A stretch of 64,000 nucleotides of DNA from Warburgia ugandensis (taxonomy: Eukaryota > Streptophyta > Magnoliopsida > Canellales > Canellaceae). Under the pieces are notes generated by a model. It was not told where the DNA came from. It worked only from the letters and a program-made list of their open reading frames with translations, and searched no databases. Below, one piece after another: positions 22,225 to 34,400 of this stretch. The stretch lies in the NCBI GenBank assembly GCA_035236585.1, contig CP141128.1:26255618-26319617 (forward strand), written 5' to 3'. Both the position numbers and the translations under genes were made by a program. How positions within the stretch are numbered: the first letter of the stretch is position 1; every line of letters begins with the position of its first letter.

Positions 22225-25200
22225 TCACTCAAATGCCTTCTTACAGTCATCATCAAAGTCAAAAGTAGCCTCCTTCATAAGTAAATTACAAAGGGGCTTG
22301 GCAATTTTGCTAAAATCTTTGATGAATCGCCTGTAAAAGCCAGCATGTCCTAAAAAGGAGCGAATTTCTTTGACCGTCCTTGGTGGAGGAAGGTTGGCTA
22401 TTAAATCCACTTTTGCCTTATCAACTTCTATCCCATTGGGTGATATTATGTGGCCTAATACTATCCCACTCCGTACCACAAAATGACACTTTTCCCAATT
22501 TAAGACCAGATTCTTCTCCTGACACCTTACAAGGACTAACTTCAAGTGGTGCAAGCACTCATCAAATGATGATCCAAATACTGAGAAGTCATCCATGAAC
22601 ACCTCAAGGAATCTTTCTACCATGTCTGAGAAAATGCTCAACATACACCTTTGAAATGTTGCTGGAGCGTTACAAAGCCCAAAAGGCATACGTCTATAGG
22701 CGAAAGTTCCAAAAGGGCAGGTGAAGGTGGTCTTCTCCTGATCCTCTGGTGCTATAGGAATTTGGTTATAACCGGAATATCCATCCAGAAAACAATAATA
22801 GCTATGTCCAGCTAACCTTTCAAGCATTTGGTCAATGAATGGTAGAGGAAAATGATCTTTCCTCGTGACTGTGTTCAACTTTCGATAGTCAATACAAACA
22901 CTCCACCTAGTGGTCATGCGGGTGGGGACTAGCTCGTTATCCTCATTTTTGACTACCGTGATCCCATATTTCTTAGGTACAACCTGAACGGGGCTTACCC
23001 AAGTACTACCAGAGATAGGATATATGACGCCAACGTCTAAGAGTTTTAGGACTTCATTTCTAACCACGTCCTTCATGTGGGGGTTCAGTCGCCTTTGAGT
23101 CTCCCTAGAAGGTTTTACAGTTTCTTCTAGATGTATCCTATGCATGCATAAGGCTGGACTTATCCCTTTTATGTCTGCTATTGTCCACCCTAAAGTAGTT
23201 TTATGTTCCTTAAGAACATCTAAAAGCTTACCCTCCTGTTCTTTATCTAAGTCTGATGCTATTATCACAGGTAAGGTTTCATCTGGACCTAAATATGAAT
23301 ATTTCAAGTTATCAGGCAAAGGTTTTAGGTCCAGAGACGGTGCGTGCTCTATTGAGGGTATGGGGATAGATTTAGACGGTGGGAGTGGTTCCACATAAGG
23401 ACCCCACTTAGAGGTATCCATGAGTGGTGCAACATCTAAAAGATTATTCACCTCCTCAATAGACTTGTCTATATCAAATTCTCCATTAAAGTGCATGGGA
23501 CAAGCCTCTAGTGGGTCTGAGATGGACAATGGTGAATGACTCTCATTAATTAGACTCTCAATTAAGTTGACATCACAGGGATCATCGAGGTCTAAATGTT
23601 GCTGATCGGCATTAAAAATATTAAGCTTAACCTTCATGTTGCCGAATGAGAGTTTCATTACACCATTCCTACAGTTAATAATGGCATTGGACGTTGCCAA
23701 GAATGGACGCCCAAGGATGACTGGGATTTGACTACCAGGGTCTGATACAGGTTGGGTGTCTAGCAAAATGAAATCAACAGGGTAATAAAACTTATCCACC
23801 TGTATTAAGACATCTTCAACCAAACCACGAGGTATCTTGATAGATCTATCAGCTAATTGCAGCGTGGTAGTGGTTGGTTTCAACTCACCGAGTTTTAGTT
23901 GCTCATAAACAGAGTATGGCAACAAATTAACACTAGCCCCTAAGTCAAGAAGTGCCCTGTCTATGACATGATCTCCAATGACACAAGTGATTGTAGGACA
24001 TCCTGGGTCTCTATACTTTGGTGGGGTCTTGTGTTGAATCAAAGAGCTCACTTGTTCGGTGAGGAAGGCTTTCTTTTGCACATTAAGCTTTTGCTTCATT
24101 GTGCATAGCTCTTTTAAGAATTTGGCATAGGCCGGGATGTCTTTAATTGCATTGAGCAATGGTATATTGATTTGTACATGTTTAAATACTTCCATTAACT
24201 CATTGAAGTTTGATCCTTTCCTAGCTTTATTCAATAATTGGGGAAAAGGGGCTTTAAGCACATAGGGTGCCTCCACTATAGGTTCTATAGGGTTGTTCTG
24301 TCTTTTCTCTGTTTCCTGTATTTTTGTTGCCTCTTTTTCCTCTACATTTTTCATAGCCTGCCCTTCTTTGTTATCAATTTGACGACCACTCCTAAGGGTG
24401 ATTATGGACTTGGCATGCTCATGAGGGTTATGGTTTTGAGAACTTGACCCTATCTCGAATTGACCCTTAGGGTTAGGAATGGGTTGACTAGGAAACTGAC
24501 CTTTGCCTCTATTATGTAATTCAGCACATAATTGGCTTATTTGCGCCTCTAACTTAGCAATGGCTTGAGAGTTGACATTTGCTGACTGTCTACTTTCATT
24601 TTGCAATTGGTGTAAGGCTTTTCTAGTGTAATCATTATCTTTTGCACATTGATCCATCCTGGTGTGGATGTTTTCCTCTAAATATGGTTTCTTTTGTTGT
24701 AGAGGTTGTTGAAAGCCAGGTGGCAGATGGGGAACTGTAGTTCTAAGAGGAAAGTCTTGAACAGGGGGATTCCCAGATGGTCCCCCTTTTTGGTGATTCT
24801 TTGACCAAGATAAATTGGGATGCCTAGCCCATCCAGGGTTGTAGGTCTCGGAATATGAGTTGTCGCTAGGTTGGAGATATGCATTCGCTTGGTCTACAAG
24901 ATATTTAGGGAATGCTTTATTAGATGGACACTCAGAGGTTAAATGGGCTAGACTAGAACAAGTAGCGCATACCTCTTGTGGGGGTTTTTGAGATAATGTA
25001 ACAGATATGAAAGATTGAAACATCGTTTCAAGCTTGTCCATTCTTCCATCTAATTTTTGAGAGACAGAGTCGAGCTTATCAGATAGATCAGTATGTGCTC
25101 CTATCTCGTAGATCCCTCCTTTCTTAGTGGGTTGGTTAGTTCTTTCTCTCCTATTTGAATAATCCCATTGCTGAGAATTATCTGCTACAGTTTGAAAGAA

Positions 25201-25911
25201 TTCCCAAGCCTCACTTTCATCTTTTAACATGAGGGTCCCTCCACTCGCTGCATCTATCATTTGTCTATTTTGAGGTGTTAACGCCTCATAGAAGTATTGA
25301 ACTTGCTGCCATTTCTTAAATCCATGGTGAGGGCATTTCTGCAGCAGTTCAATCCACCGTTCCCAACATTCATAATATTGTTCATCATCCCTTTGTTGGA
25401 AATTTATAATTTCATGACGCAGGGCATTTGTTTTGTGAACGGGGAAGAACTTGTTCAAAAACTTCTTAGACAATTTGTCCCATGTATGTATAGAACCTAC
25501 CTCCAAGGAATTAAGCCATGACTTGGCTTTGTCCTTAAGTGAGAACGGGAATAACCTTAACCTAATTGAATCATCCGAAACATTTCGGAACCTAAATGTG
25601 GCGCAAATATCAAGGAACTCCTTGATATGTAGGTACGGGTCTTCTCGGTCTCGACCATAAAAAGTGGGGAGTAACTGAATTACTCCCGCCTTTAACTCAA
25701 AGTGGTCAGCATCAGTTGGAGGTAATGCTATGCAGGAGGGGGTATTAAGTTGGAGTGGCGCATAAAAATCTCTAATAGTCTTGCACTCCATCTCTATTGG
25801 TGGTTCAGCCATAGGGATAGGAACTAGGTTTCTTTCCCCTTGGTTTTGGATGCGTTGAATCTCTAGGTTTAATGGTAGTAGCTCAGGGTTCTGAGATCGA
25901 CGCCCTTGCAT
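22225..25911 (-). pseudogene. Gag, protease and reverse transcriptase half of Athila-type polyprotein
   Basis: 1228 codons from MQGRRSQNPE. Residues about 70-250 are the gag domain (FYGRDREDPYLHIKEFL, LFPFSLKDKAKSWLNSL, TWDKLSKKFLNKFFP, ALTPQNRQMIDAASGG). A CCHC zinc knuckle CATCSSLAHLTSEC lies at 315-328. A long variable linker (330-540, glutamine- and asparagine-rich) leads to the protease with DLGASVNLLP (active D656 and G658) and ILGRPFLAT. RT runs from about 900 with CIDYRKLN (1006-1013), the catalytic FLDGYSGYNQI (1041-1051) and FMDDFSVF (1105-1112). The frame ends with CKKAFE and a TGA at 22225-22227, after which the same frame continues into RNase H for another 597 codons. One base change would explain the break; read-through is not excluded but is not a known feature of the family. 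Confidence 0.95.
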
Positions 25912-26054
25912 GAACTATTCCTAATCTAAAATATCCTACTTCTAAATGCTAACTCTAACTCTATGTGATGCAAGCAAAAAGGCACAGTCAAACACCTTAG
26001 GCTAATAAGCAATATATTGATTTTCTTGAATATGTGTGGGGACAATGCTTTTAA

Positions 26055-26470
26055 TTAGCCTAATCTAGCGCTCCTCCTCTCCTTCAGAATTGATTATTGC
26101 TGATCAGTTGAGTTCTTCGCAAGGTGGTTAATCCAACCCTCGTGTAAGGAGGCGTTTAGACCTCACAAACGTCAACAGGAGGTGAGGGAAGAGCGAGGCT
26201 CTATTAGACAACCTTCAATAACCATAGTGCTCCAAAGCTACTAGACTGACAATAAATCGAGTCTTAGTAAGAGGGTCATACGAGCATGTGACAGCCCTAT
26301 AGGTCTTTTCTGATTGATTTTAATTTGAATTGAAGGCTAAGGTAGTGCGCTTAAGGTGATTATCCTAGGTGGGCCAAGGAGTGGTGATGAAATCCACCCT
26401 TGATCTTATGGGGGTAGGGTGCCCTTACTAATTAATTCCACACTCCATGGCAATTCGATCAGCAAATATA
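26055..26470 (-). repeat. Module shared between Tekay-type LTRs and Athila-type leaders, copy 2
   Basis: Bases 26143-26176 are identical to 10475-10508 in the Tekay-type LTR, and similarity covers about 26060-26420. The stem AGAGC/GCTCT is at 26190-26202. It lies in the leader, antisense as written on the plus strand but in the same orientation relative to the element's transcript as the other copies. Confidence 0.75.
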
Positions 26471-27041
26471 TCACCTTAAAGCATTAACCGTGTCCTAAGA
26501 TGCAAATAAAAGCAATAAACTAATGCAACCTAAAAATGCACAATTTATAAGAGGATGTTGTCTATATGATTTATATTACCAAATAATGCAAATTTACTCT
26601 AAATGCAAACCCTAATCTAGGAATTTAAATGAGTGAGGAGACTTACAGTGGGGTTTCTGATGAAGATCAAGTGTGGGCCACCTTATCCCACACTTGCCCT
26701 GTATTATACAACCCTTTAAAATGAAAATAGAAAATGCAGTTTACAAGGGTCCTCACTACAAGCTTCACTCAAAAGAAAAAAAAAATCCTAATCTAGGAAA
26801 GCAGGGAAAATTTCGTGTTGATGAAGATTTACTTGCCAATTTCCTCTCCTTTCCTGTTTTCCTGAAAAAGAAAAATAGAAATAAGTACCAATTTCAGGAA
26901 ATTAGGTGGTCATGCGCTAAAACAAAATTGAAAAATGCACCTAAAATGCAATTCCTAATATTTTTTATTTTTCTGGATTTTTTATTTTTTCATTTTTTTT
27001 TGGATTTTTTTAATTAAACTTTATAAAAACTCCTTTGCAAG

Positions 27042-27059
27042 TCCCCGGCAACAGTGCCA
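27042..27059 (-). other. Primer binding site of the Athila-type element
   Basis: The minus strand reads TGGCACTGTTGCCGGGGA, six bases after the 5' LTR end. The usual Athila/Tat site is TGGCGCCGTTGCCGGGGA, complementary to tRNA-Asp. This copy differs at a few central bases, so either a variant tRNA or a mutated site is used. Confidence 0.85.
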
Positions 27060-27065
27060 AAAACT

Positions 27066-28810
27066 TGTTGATGTTTTCCGCAAGTGCACGGGCTATTGTA
27101 GTATAGCTATTCAAATACGGGTCGAACCCACAGGGACTCGCTTTAATTGGAGTTTTTAATAAAATTTAATTACTTGAAATTTGATGAGAAGAACAAACTA
27201 GCATAATCATTCAGATTTATTCAATTGATGCACTTTAATTAACTTTCAATTCCAGAAAACAAAATAAAACTAATCAAAACGTCCTTCAATCACACTGTCC
27301 TTGGATGGCATTGTCCCTGGATAACACTGTCAAAAGATGGATAAAATAAAGCTTAAATAGAAAAGGGACACAGATGTAAATAAAATGGGGATACAGATGT
27401 CATTAAACAAGGGACGCAGATGTCATTACTGGAATTGAACAGATTTGTCATTTCATTTAAAGATGAAGGGCAAAACCGTCATTTTGTTCAAACTCTGGTT
27501 TTTAACAAAAAACTAGGAAAACCCAACGAAGGAGATGGCCTGTGGAGAATATGGATTCGGTGGAGAGAAGGGGAAAATGGCAGCAATGCCGGAGGAAACC
27601 CAGTTCGAGTTTCCTTTTCCGACACGTCCGGTGAAGAAAAAAACACTGGAACCGACTATCTAAGTCTCTAGGCGTCTTCCAATTTCTGGGTTCATGCCTA
27701 TGCTGGCCCAGTGGTGCTAGATTTGATCTAGATTGGAGCTTGCTCCTGGCCGGTGAAAATCTGGTAGCAGATGTGCCTGGACGTCGTCTTCTTGGAGATG
27801 GGCGTAGCACAGTCAGGCTAGACTCGCCCGACTTGATCCTGGCTGGGGAGGCTCTTCCGGTGAGAGGAAAATGACGCCCCTTCTGGGCGTCGTCTTGTTC
27901 TGACTGGGAGAAAAGAGGGAGAGAGGAACCTGGGCAATGAAGATTTCAAGAAGCAATGGCCGGTGATCAGATGGTGCATGGGGATTATGAAGACAGTAGA
28001 GGAAGGAGGAGGGCTCTCTAGCTCAGAAAGTGGCCGTCTGGTTCTGGAGAATAATGGGCATAAGAAGAATAACGAGAAGAAAAATGAAGTGAAGAGTGGC
28101 CAGCCTATGTTGGCTGATAGAGATGGGCCAGTGCAGTAACTACAAAGAAGAGAGACGTAATGGAGGTGTATCAACTAAGTCGGGCTCTCATGTGCCTGTG
28201 GAAAGCAAATGCCGGTGGGGTTGATGCGTTCGGATAAAAAACGATGAATGGAGATTGAAAGGAAAGTATAACAAAGGAAAGAAAATTGAACAACAAAGAC
28301 CAAAGAAAAACCAACCACCTCTCCCCCATACGGCTTCCTCTTTATAGCCTTTCCCTTCCTTGTTTTTCTCCATTTCCTTCCTTATCTTCTACCCTTGAAG
28401 AGTTAGAATTCTATGGCCTTTTCCACTTAGAACTCCATCCCTTTTTGGAATCCTCTTCAAACTAGAACTCTTCCACTTAGGACTCCTTGTTGATTATGAC
28501 TGTTGCCTTTTTTATTCAATTAGGATTCTTCCTCTTGTAATTCAATTAGGATTCTTCCTTGATTCTCTACTTGATCCACACCATAGAGATTAAATCTGAG
28601 CCATCAAATTTCTTTTAGTTGATCTGCAAAATAAAACGCTAAATTAGAATAATCAAACCGTACATTAATTCTTTAATAAGCTCAAATGATCATCTAACTG
28701 TTGATTAAGGTCTAGATGGTTAATCAAGCTAAAATTTGAAATTTGGACGATTAGATAATCTAATTGAATGCTAAACTAGGGATCTTTTAGCCAAAATTAA
28801 GCAATTAACA
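27066..28810 (-). repeat. 5' LTR of the Athila-type element (1745 bp)
   Basis: Starts TGTTAATTGC on the minus strand at 28810 and ends ACATCAACA at 27066, next to the primer site. It is followed on the right by the target duplication AGTTC. The minus-strand frames at 27502-28373 lie in the transcribed leader and are repeated, with changes, in the other LTR. I do not regard them as genes. Confidence 0.97.
28341..28349 (-). promoter_or_regulatory. TATA-like box of the Athila-type 5' LTR
   Basis: The minus strand reads GGCTATAAAGAGG, about 465 bp inside the 5' LTR. The same site is present at 18178-18186 in the 3' LTR. Transcription would start shortly downstream and run leftwards through gag-pol. 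Confidence 0.65.
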
Positions 28811-29721
28811 AGTTCTCTAACACCTCTTTCTTCAACTTATAAATAGGAGACACTTCTCCAATACCTATTTTTCTACCTAATCACAAGGAAGGTAGCCTCC
28901 AATAACTATATTCAAAGAAGTATATATATTCTACACTTAGATGAATGAGAAGAATAAGGAAAGAAGAAAAACTACAACAAGAAGAAAAATGGAGAAACAA
29001 TGATATCAACTCCAAGCATTCAAAGAAAATCTTCTATGTTCATTAAAGGCTCAAATTCCTTCTATCTTTGTGTATTATTGCTCTTATTCATTTATAAGTT
29101 TATTTATTATTGTTTGAAAGAAACCCATTTTTTGTTTCATTGATCCTTTGTGATAAATAAGGGGATTTCTCTAGGGATTGTTTGTAAAAGAGATTAAGAA
29201 TGTGTGAGTACTCAATCTTGAGTGTCCAAGTGTTGTACCAACTTAGGATGTAAAATGTTACAAGGATTAGTGGAATCTCAAGGTGGGTATAAACTTGAGA
29301 GATTCAAGGAGGATATCCATGAGATAAAGGAAGCAGGTCATGGGTAGGCTTGATGAACCACTATAGATCCTTGTGGTTTTTCATTGTGTTTCTCACTGCT
29401 ACAAAGTTTTGTTTAGATACCTTGATTTTCATTATACCAACCAAGTATTTGAAAAAAATACTTGTGTGGTGTTTCTTGTTAAAACTTGCATCATTTTTTA
29501 ACTTCAATCCTGTGAATAATTTATATTTGATTTATGGTGTGTGAGAAACAAATTATATCAAGTTTCTTTGTGTTAAACAAATTGTTTCAAAGACTATTTG
29601 TGAACAAAACTCCTAAAATCTTGAAATTTGACTTAGGTTGAAGTAATTCTCAAGATCCTTAATTTTTTCATTTGGGCCCAATTCACCCTCCTCTTGAGAC
29701 CATCAAATTTGTATTTTAACA
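28811..29721 (+). repeat. Right part of an old LTR, possibly copia-type
   Basis: A TATA-like box CTTATAAATAGGAG (28836-28849) is followed by AC-rich leader-like sequence. The end near 29680-29721 reads CAATTCACCCTCCTCTTGAG ... TTTTAACA, a wording I recall from the ends of plant copia LTRs. The Athila-type element interrupted it at 16901/28811. No primer site follows, so it may be a solo or 3' LTR. Family assignment is tentative. Confidence 0.45.
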
Positions 29722-30650
29722 ATTATAGCACATATCTTAAATAGACCTGATGAAGTATTTTGGAGTGTTTGAGCTATGAGTCGTACCATATGATCAATAA
29801 AGAGTTCCTAATTCAAATGAACCATGATGATCTATTTCTATGGGATGAGTATAAAATAGCAAACATGGAAATTTGGTATTTAAGCTTCTTGCAAAGAAAT
29901 AAAGCCCAGTATATTTCTCAGAAGTTTAGTAGTGACTTGAGCACTTAGTTGCATGAGTTAAGTGTCTTGTCTAACAACCAAGAGCTTGTGGTTCTAGTCA
30001 CCACTTAGCTATTAAGAAAAAATAATAATTAAAAGAAGAAGAAGAAGAAGAAGAAGAATGTCATTGGGTTAGACTTTGCCAGAGAATGAAGGATATATTA
30101 GGGTGAGGCTTTGATTTGGACATGAGTCCCCGTTAAGGCATAGGCTTAGCTAGATATGATTTTCACATGGAGACTAATGGCCTCAAGAGGGGGCATTGAT
30201 TTGGGCTTAAATAAAAACATGAGGACTTTTGCCTACACATCCAACCTAAGGCAAATTTTAGGGTTTGAGGTGTTTTGGTCTAAAAGAACACTAAAAAACA
30301 ATTATCAAACACCTTGGATGCAAAAATATGAGTGAATAATGGTTTGTGAGAAACTCAATAAAAATGTTTCTTGCTCACCTATTTTCAAATGCAAAAAAGA
30401 TGCACAAAAATTAGTTTGAAAACAAGTTTTATGATAGAATCTACTCAAAGAGTTTTGTCAAACTCTTGGTGTGTTCAATGAAAACAAGAGAGGTTTCTCA
30501 AGAACTTGTAACAATCAAAAGTATGAGCATACCAAGAACAACTAAAAACAATCACAAGGTAGAGACACAAGGATTTAAGAGGTTCGGCCAACCTACACAA
30601 TGCCTGCTTCCTCTCTCTTAATGATATCTCCTCTTTGAGTCTATCAAGGT
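29722..30650. other. Unassigned repetitive sequence with a GAA microsatellite
   Basis: No gene is visible. It contains (GAA)n at 30034-30059. Near 30570-30600 is GGATTTAAGAGGTTCGGCCA, resembling a phrase frequent in plant LTR retrotransposons (ATTTACGTGGTTCGGC). Probably the remains of an element. Confidence 0.4.
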
Positions 30651-31436
30651 GTAACAACCCAAAATTTTGTAATCATTCTACAATTAATGTAAACAAGGAT
30701 TTTCCTCAAATGTGAAAATTGAATTTTAACAAACATAACAATTGGATGTTAGACCTCAATAGATGGATAAAGCATGAAAAGGGCTTTCCAATGACACTAA
30801 GATGTTAGAAATCTGACTTTAGGGGCCCATGCTGTGGTGAGCCAAGCTCTAAAATTTGATAATGACACCACATCCATTATTTTAATCCCTTTTTAAGGGT
30901 GGGATATAAAAAAGGGATGAGACTATAGAGGAGATGATAGAAAGAAACCATTTGACTCCCTTCCCATCCGCTCTTGCTCACTGTCATGATTGCCTTCAAA
31001 GCCATTGGAAATCTCTATTTTTTCCAACAATCAACTTCCACCCTAAAACCCAACTTCCTTCAGTGACTAGAGATAGGTATTCTTGTCGAAATCTAAGCAA
31101 ACAACGGTTTAATAGTAGTCTAATTTTATATCCTTATTGGATGACTACCATTATCCTTCATAGATAAGGGATCTTTCTCTAATCCTCTTCATTGACAAGG
31201 AAAGCTCCCAAACTATTTCTCGATGACAATTTTGATGAAGTGGGTAAGCAGGTTTAAGAAATTCTAGTAATCACTTTTGGAATTTTGTTTTATCAATCTT
31301 TGATTGAAAAACTAGTTGAAGTTTTGAACTTTCCCTTTCTCCAATATGCAACTAGAAAGATAGATGCTTGTTTTTTTCAATAACTCTTCTCATACTTACT
31401 TGCCAATCAATGGTCAAAAGATTTGATCTATAAGTG
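30651..31436 (+). repeat. 5' part of a plus-strand LTR, decayed
   Basis: Starts TGTAACAACCCAAAATTTTG, like the minus-strand 5' end of the solo LTR at 56798 (TGTAATCACCCCAAATTTTG). It has GACACTAAG and GGGCCCA words at similar spacing and a TATA-like GGATATAAAAAAGG at 30902-30915. It then appears to be interrupted near 31437 by LTR material in the opposite orientation. Confidence 0.5.
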
Positions 31437-34400
31437 ACTGACACTCTATGGCATCTTGATTTTCAAAAATGATTCTTTTGGAAATCCTTTGTAAAATGCA
31501 TTGGAATTCCTACAAATTTTATTTTTGAAGTGTTTGGAAAGCATATAGTACTTAGGTACTTTTTGCAAACTACACCTTAGGCCAAGGTCACCTCATCAAA
31601 CCTTCGAACATAGTCAAATAAGATAGAGTATAAATATATGTTGGAATAGGAAATCATGCCACAGGATCCAATGGTAACAATGGTTACTACTATCATCAAG
31701 CCATGTGTAATATTTCCATTAGCATTTACAATATGATGCAATGCCAACTCAAAAAACACACAGATGCTTCAAAAGCATCTATATATAATAAAAAAAACTA
31801 TCTAAAGCATTCTTGTCCACTCAACACATACATCCTCAAGTCAAGTGGCATCTCCTTCTCCTTCCCTTTCTATTTAGCACTTAGTTTGCCTAAGCACTCA
31901 CCTAAAAATGTTGGTGGGGGGTGAGCAAGGCCACTCAAGTGAGAAAATCCATAATACAATCAATTAAAAAACACAACAAGCATATAGGTATATACATCTG
32001 TAGATATATAAATGTGTTATGTACAATGTAATGAGACAAACAACGATATTTCCAATATAATCTACTCATTAAATCTAGCATTATACAAGTTTATATCATT
32101 TAAGAACATTCATGACATCTAGTTCTTGCAAGTTTATCTATAGACAAATCTTGCACATCAATAAGAATGCAACTGATCAAGAAAATCAATGGCTAACACA
32201 ACCAAATTGATAAAATAGTATCTATAGGAAGGTGTAGTCAGTCAAAAAAATGTCATAGGTATCATATCAAGTCGAAAAATGGACCAGGAGCCACTCTTGC
32301 GAGTATCATGTTTTCAACCACATATGTGAATCACTAGATCAACTCGTTAGTCAAGTGCACACAAGCACAGGTCACTACTGAGTGACATCACCACCTACCA
32401 TAGGTTTTAATCTAATTCTCAAGAATGAGTGACACATTATCCAATGTCAACTATCCCACCATATCTTAACATCTATGCCAGTAGGTGACTACCATCACCC
32501 AAAGAGACTTTTGTCACCTCTATGTAGGTCGTGGATACCATGTGGTTCATTTTGGGTAGGCCTCATGAGGTTACCAATTTATCCTAAGAGCAGCCCCATG
32601 AAGCATACCACTATATCAGTTAAATTCTACTAAGGGACTGGTGTCAAGTCAAAGGGTAGGGACTAGTCTGCACCTTTTAGCATAGTGTCTTAGGGCCTTA
32701 CATTTCCTCCATGAGCATGGGGAGCTACAATTTCCTTGTCAACCATTTTTGAATGAGACATTATGAAAGAGACATGAATGCTCACTTAAATGTCTTTAAA
32801 ATCACATAAGAACTATTCAAATACATTCATCTATAAGATGAAAGCATTCATTAATCTAGAACAATGAGTGCCTTTTTTGTTTTTCAGAATTTATGTGTCT
32901 ATGAAATGGAAACACCCTATGTGTCTTCCATTTTCAAAAGCTTTTATGTGTGTTCACTCCAAAGAATGAAGACTTTCTAGGATTATAGCTATAACTACCA
33001 TGAAACAAGGTTTTTTAAAATTTCCAAAGCATGGATCCATCAACCATTAGCCAATGCACTAGTTTATCATGCAACATTCATTCGTTTATCAATTTGAAGA
33101 TACCATATACCTAACCATTCCATGAATCACATGTAATTCATAATTGCAAGTTCCCCTACTAAAACATGTAAATTTTCTGAGATCTTCAATTATTCAAATG
33201 AAACATTCAATTTCAAAGATCATGTGAGATGAAACTCCAACCATCTATGATAATATAAATTAGTGATTTACAATCATTTGGATCATGATGATTCGTACTA
33301 GAGGCAATGGTTATTAATGCATCTACCTCATTTTCCAATCATAACATGATGTAATCCTTATCATTTCCATCTAATGATAAGTGCATATTTTCAAGTTAAA
33401 GCAAGAGCATAAAATAGGTTTAAACCAACTAAAGTTGATGGCCAAACCACTCTATATTAGTGACCAAACATGTATAAGTTTGACAGTTCTATCAAAATGT
33501 TTCATTAGTATCCAACCATTCACATCTATGTAAGAACCTATCACCTACATAACTCTCATGTTTCCCTTCCAAAACCACTCACATTGATTTTTATGATACC
33601 ACATACTTCTCACTTGTAATTTTCAAGTGTTTCTAACACATTACTTAATGGATACTTGTTCCAAACACTAACCATCCAATGCGCATGTGTAGTCCTTGGG
33701 GCCATGCGTGCTATTTGATGAAAATGACCTACTTGTTTTTAGGCCTAAAGCCATGATCAATTTATCATGAGTTCAACAACACTAAAGGGTCTTGAAGCTA
33801 CATTCAAATACATTATTTTGGTGGTCATCAACATGTTCCTAACAAACAAGGTACATGAGTCTATGTTTCAAGACTAGTTTAAGTCAAATGTCTTAAGTCA
33901 ATGTGCACCCAATGAGGGGTTGAATTACATGTTTTAATAGCTTCTAAAGGTGCACTATGCTATCTGGTATCAGTCCTAATATAGGCAACACACCCTCCAA
34001 AACTATTGTGGTAGTGAGGTAACCTGAGCCCAAACTTGGTGGCTATAGTGCACTCCCAAATAGCCATTTTGGTGCTTAATTCTCCTTATAACCTAAGCTA
34101 CACCTAGGGATTTATATTTACCACATAACCATATGAAATTTACTTGAATTATTTCACTAATTCTCTCATGAAAACCATGGTAAATCAAGTCTCAAGAAAC
34201 TAAAGTTTCTAACATTTTATAACAGTCCACATTTTTACACAGAAATCATCTTACTGTTACGCATCAAATGACAATGAAAGCTATAGAATTTACATGGAAA
34301 AATCAAAGAAATTTCAAGGCAGGACTATAGAGAGTGATTATGTCATGAACAAGTTGAAGAAAATTTCTTTGAATTGTTCACCATATCCCACTCAAAGTGT

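Larger units (their letters stand above)
25912..27065 (-). other. Leader of the Athila-type element between LTR and gag
   Basis: About 1.15 kb of untranslated leader RNA. It contains the primer site at its 5' side and the shared module at about 26055-26470. The stretch around 26640-26710 (minus strand: GCAAGTGTGGGATAAGGTGG) matches 45970-46000 in the gene-poor element, so the leader as a whole is conserved between the two. The frame at 26673-27017 is not coding. Confidence 0.8.
16902..28810 (-). mobile_element. Athila-type Ty3/gypsy retrotransposon, complete, nearly intact
   Basis: An 11.9-kb element bounded by 1745-bp LTRs (16902-18646 and 27066-28810) and the perfect target duplication AGTTC (16897-16901 and 28811-28815). 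On the minus strand the order is 5' LTR, primer site complementary to a tRNA-Asp-like 3' end, 1.15-kb leader, gag-protease-RT-RNase H-integrase in one frame with a single TGA, 1.8-kb untranslated stretch, polypurine tract and 3' LTR. The integrase sequence ([46 protein letters not shown]) and the DLGASVNLLP protease are those of the Athila lineage. No env-like frame follows pol, unlike some Athila members. By eye the two LTRs differ at about 40 of 1745 positions, so it is the youngest datable insertion here. Confidence 0.97.

Noticed and set aside
22093..25660. Plus-strand frames opposite the Athila-type pol
   Set aside because: They are shadows of the long minus-strand coding frame, which has all the family motifs.
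30034..30059. GAA repeat as an intronic or triplet-expansion signal
   Set aside because: Only about eight units, with no gene nearby.
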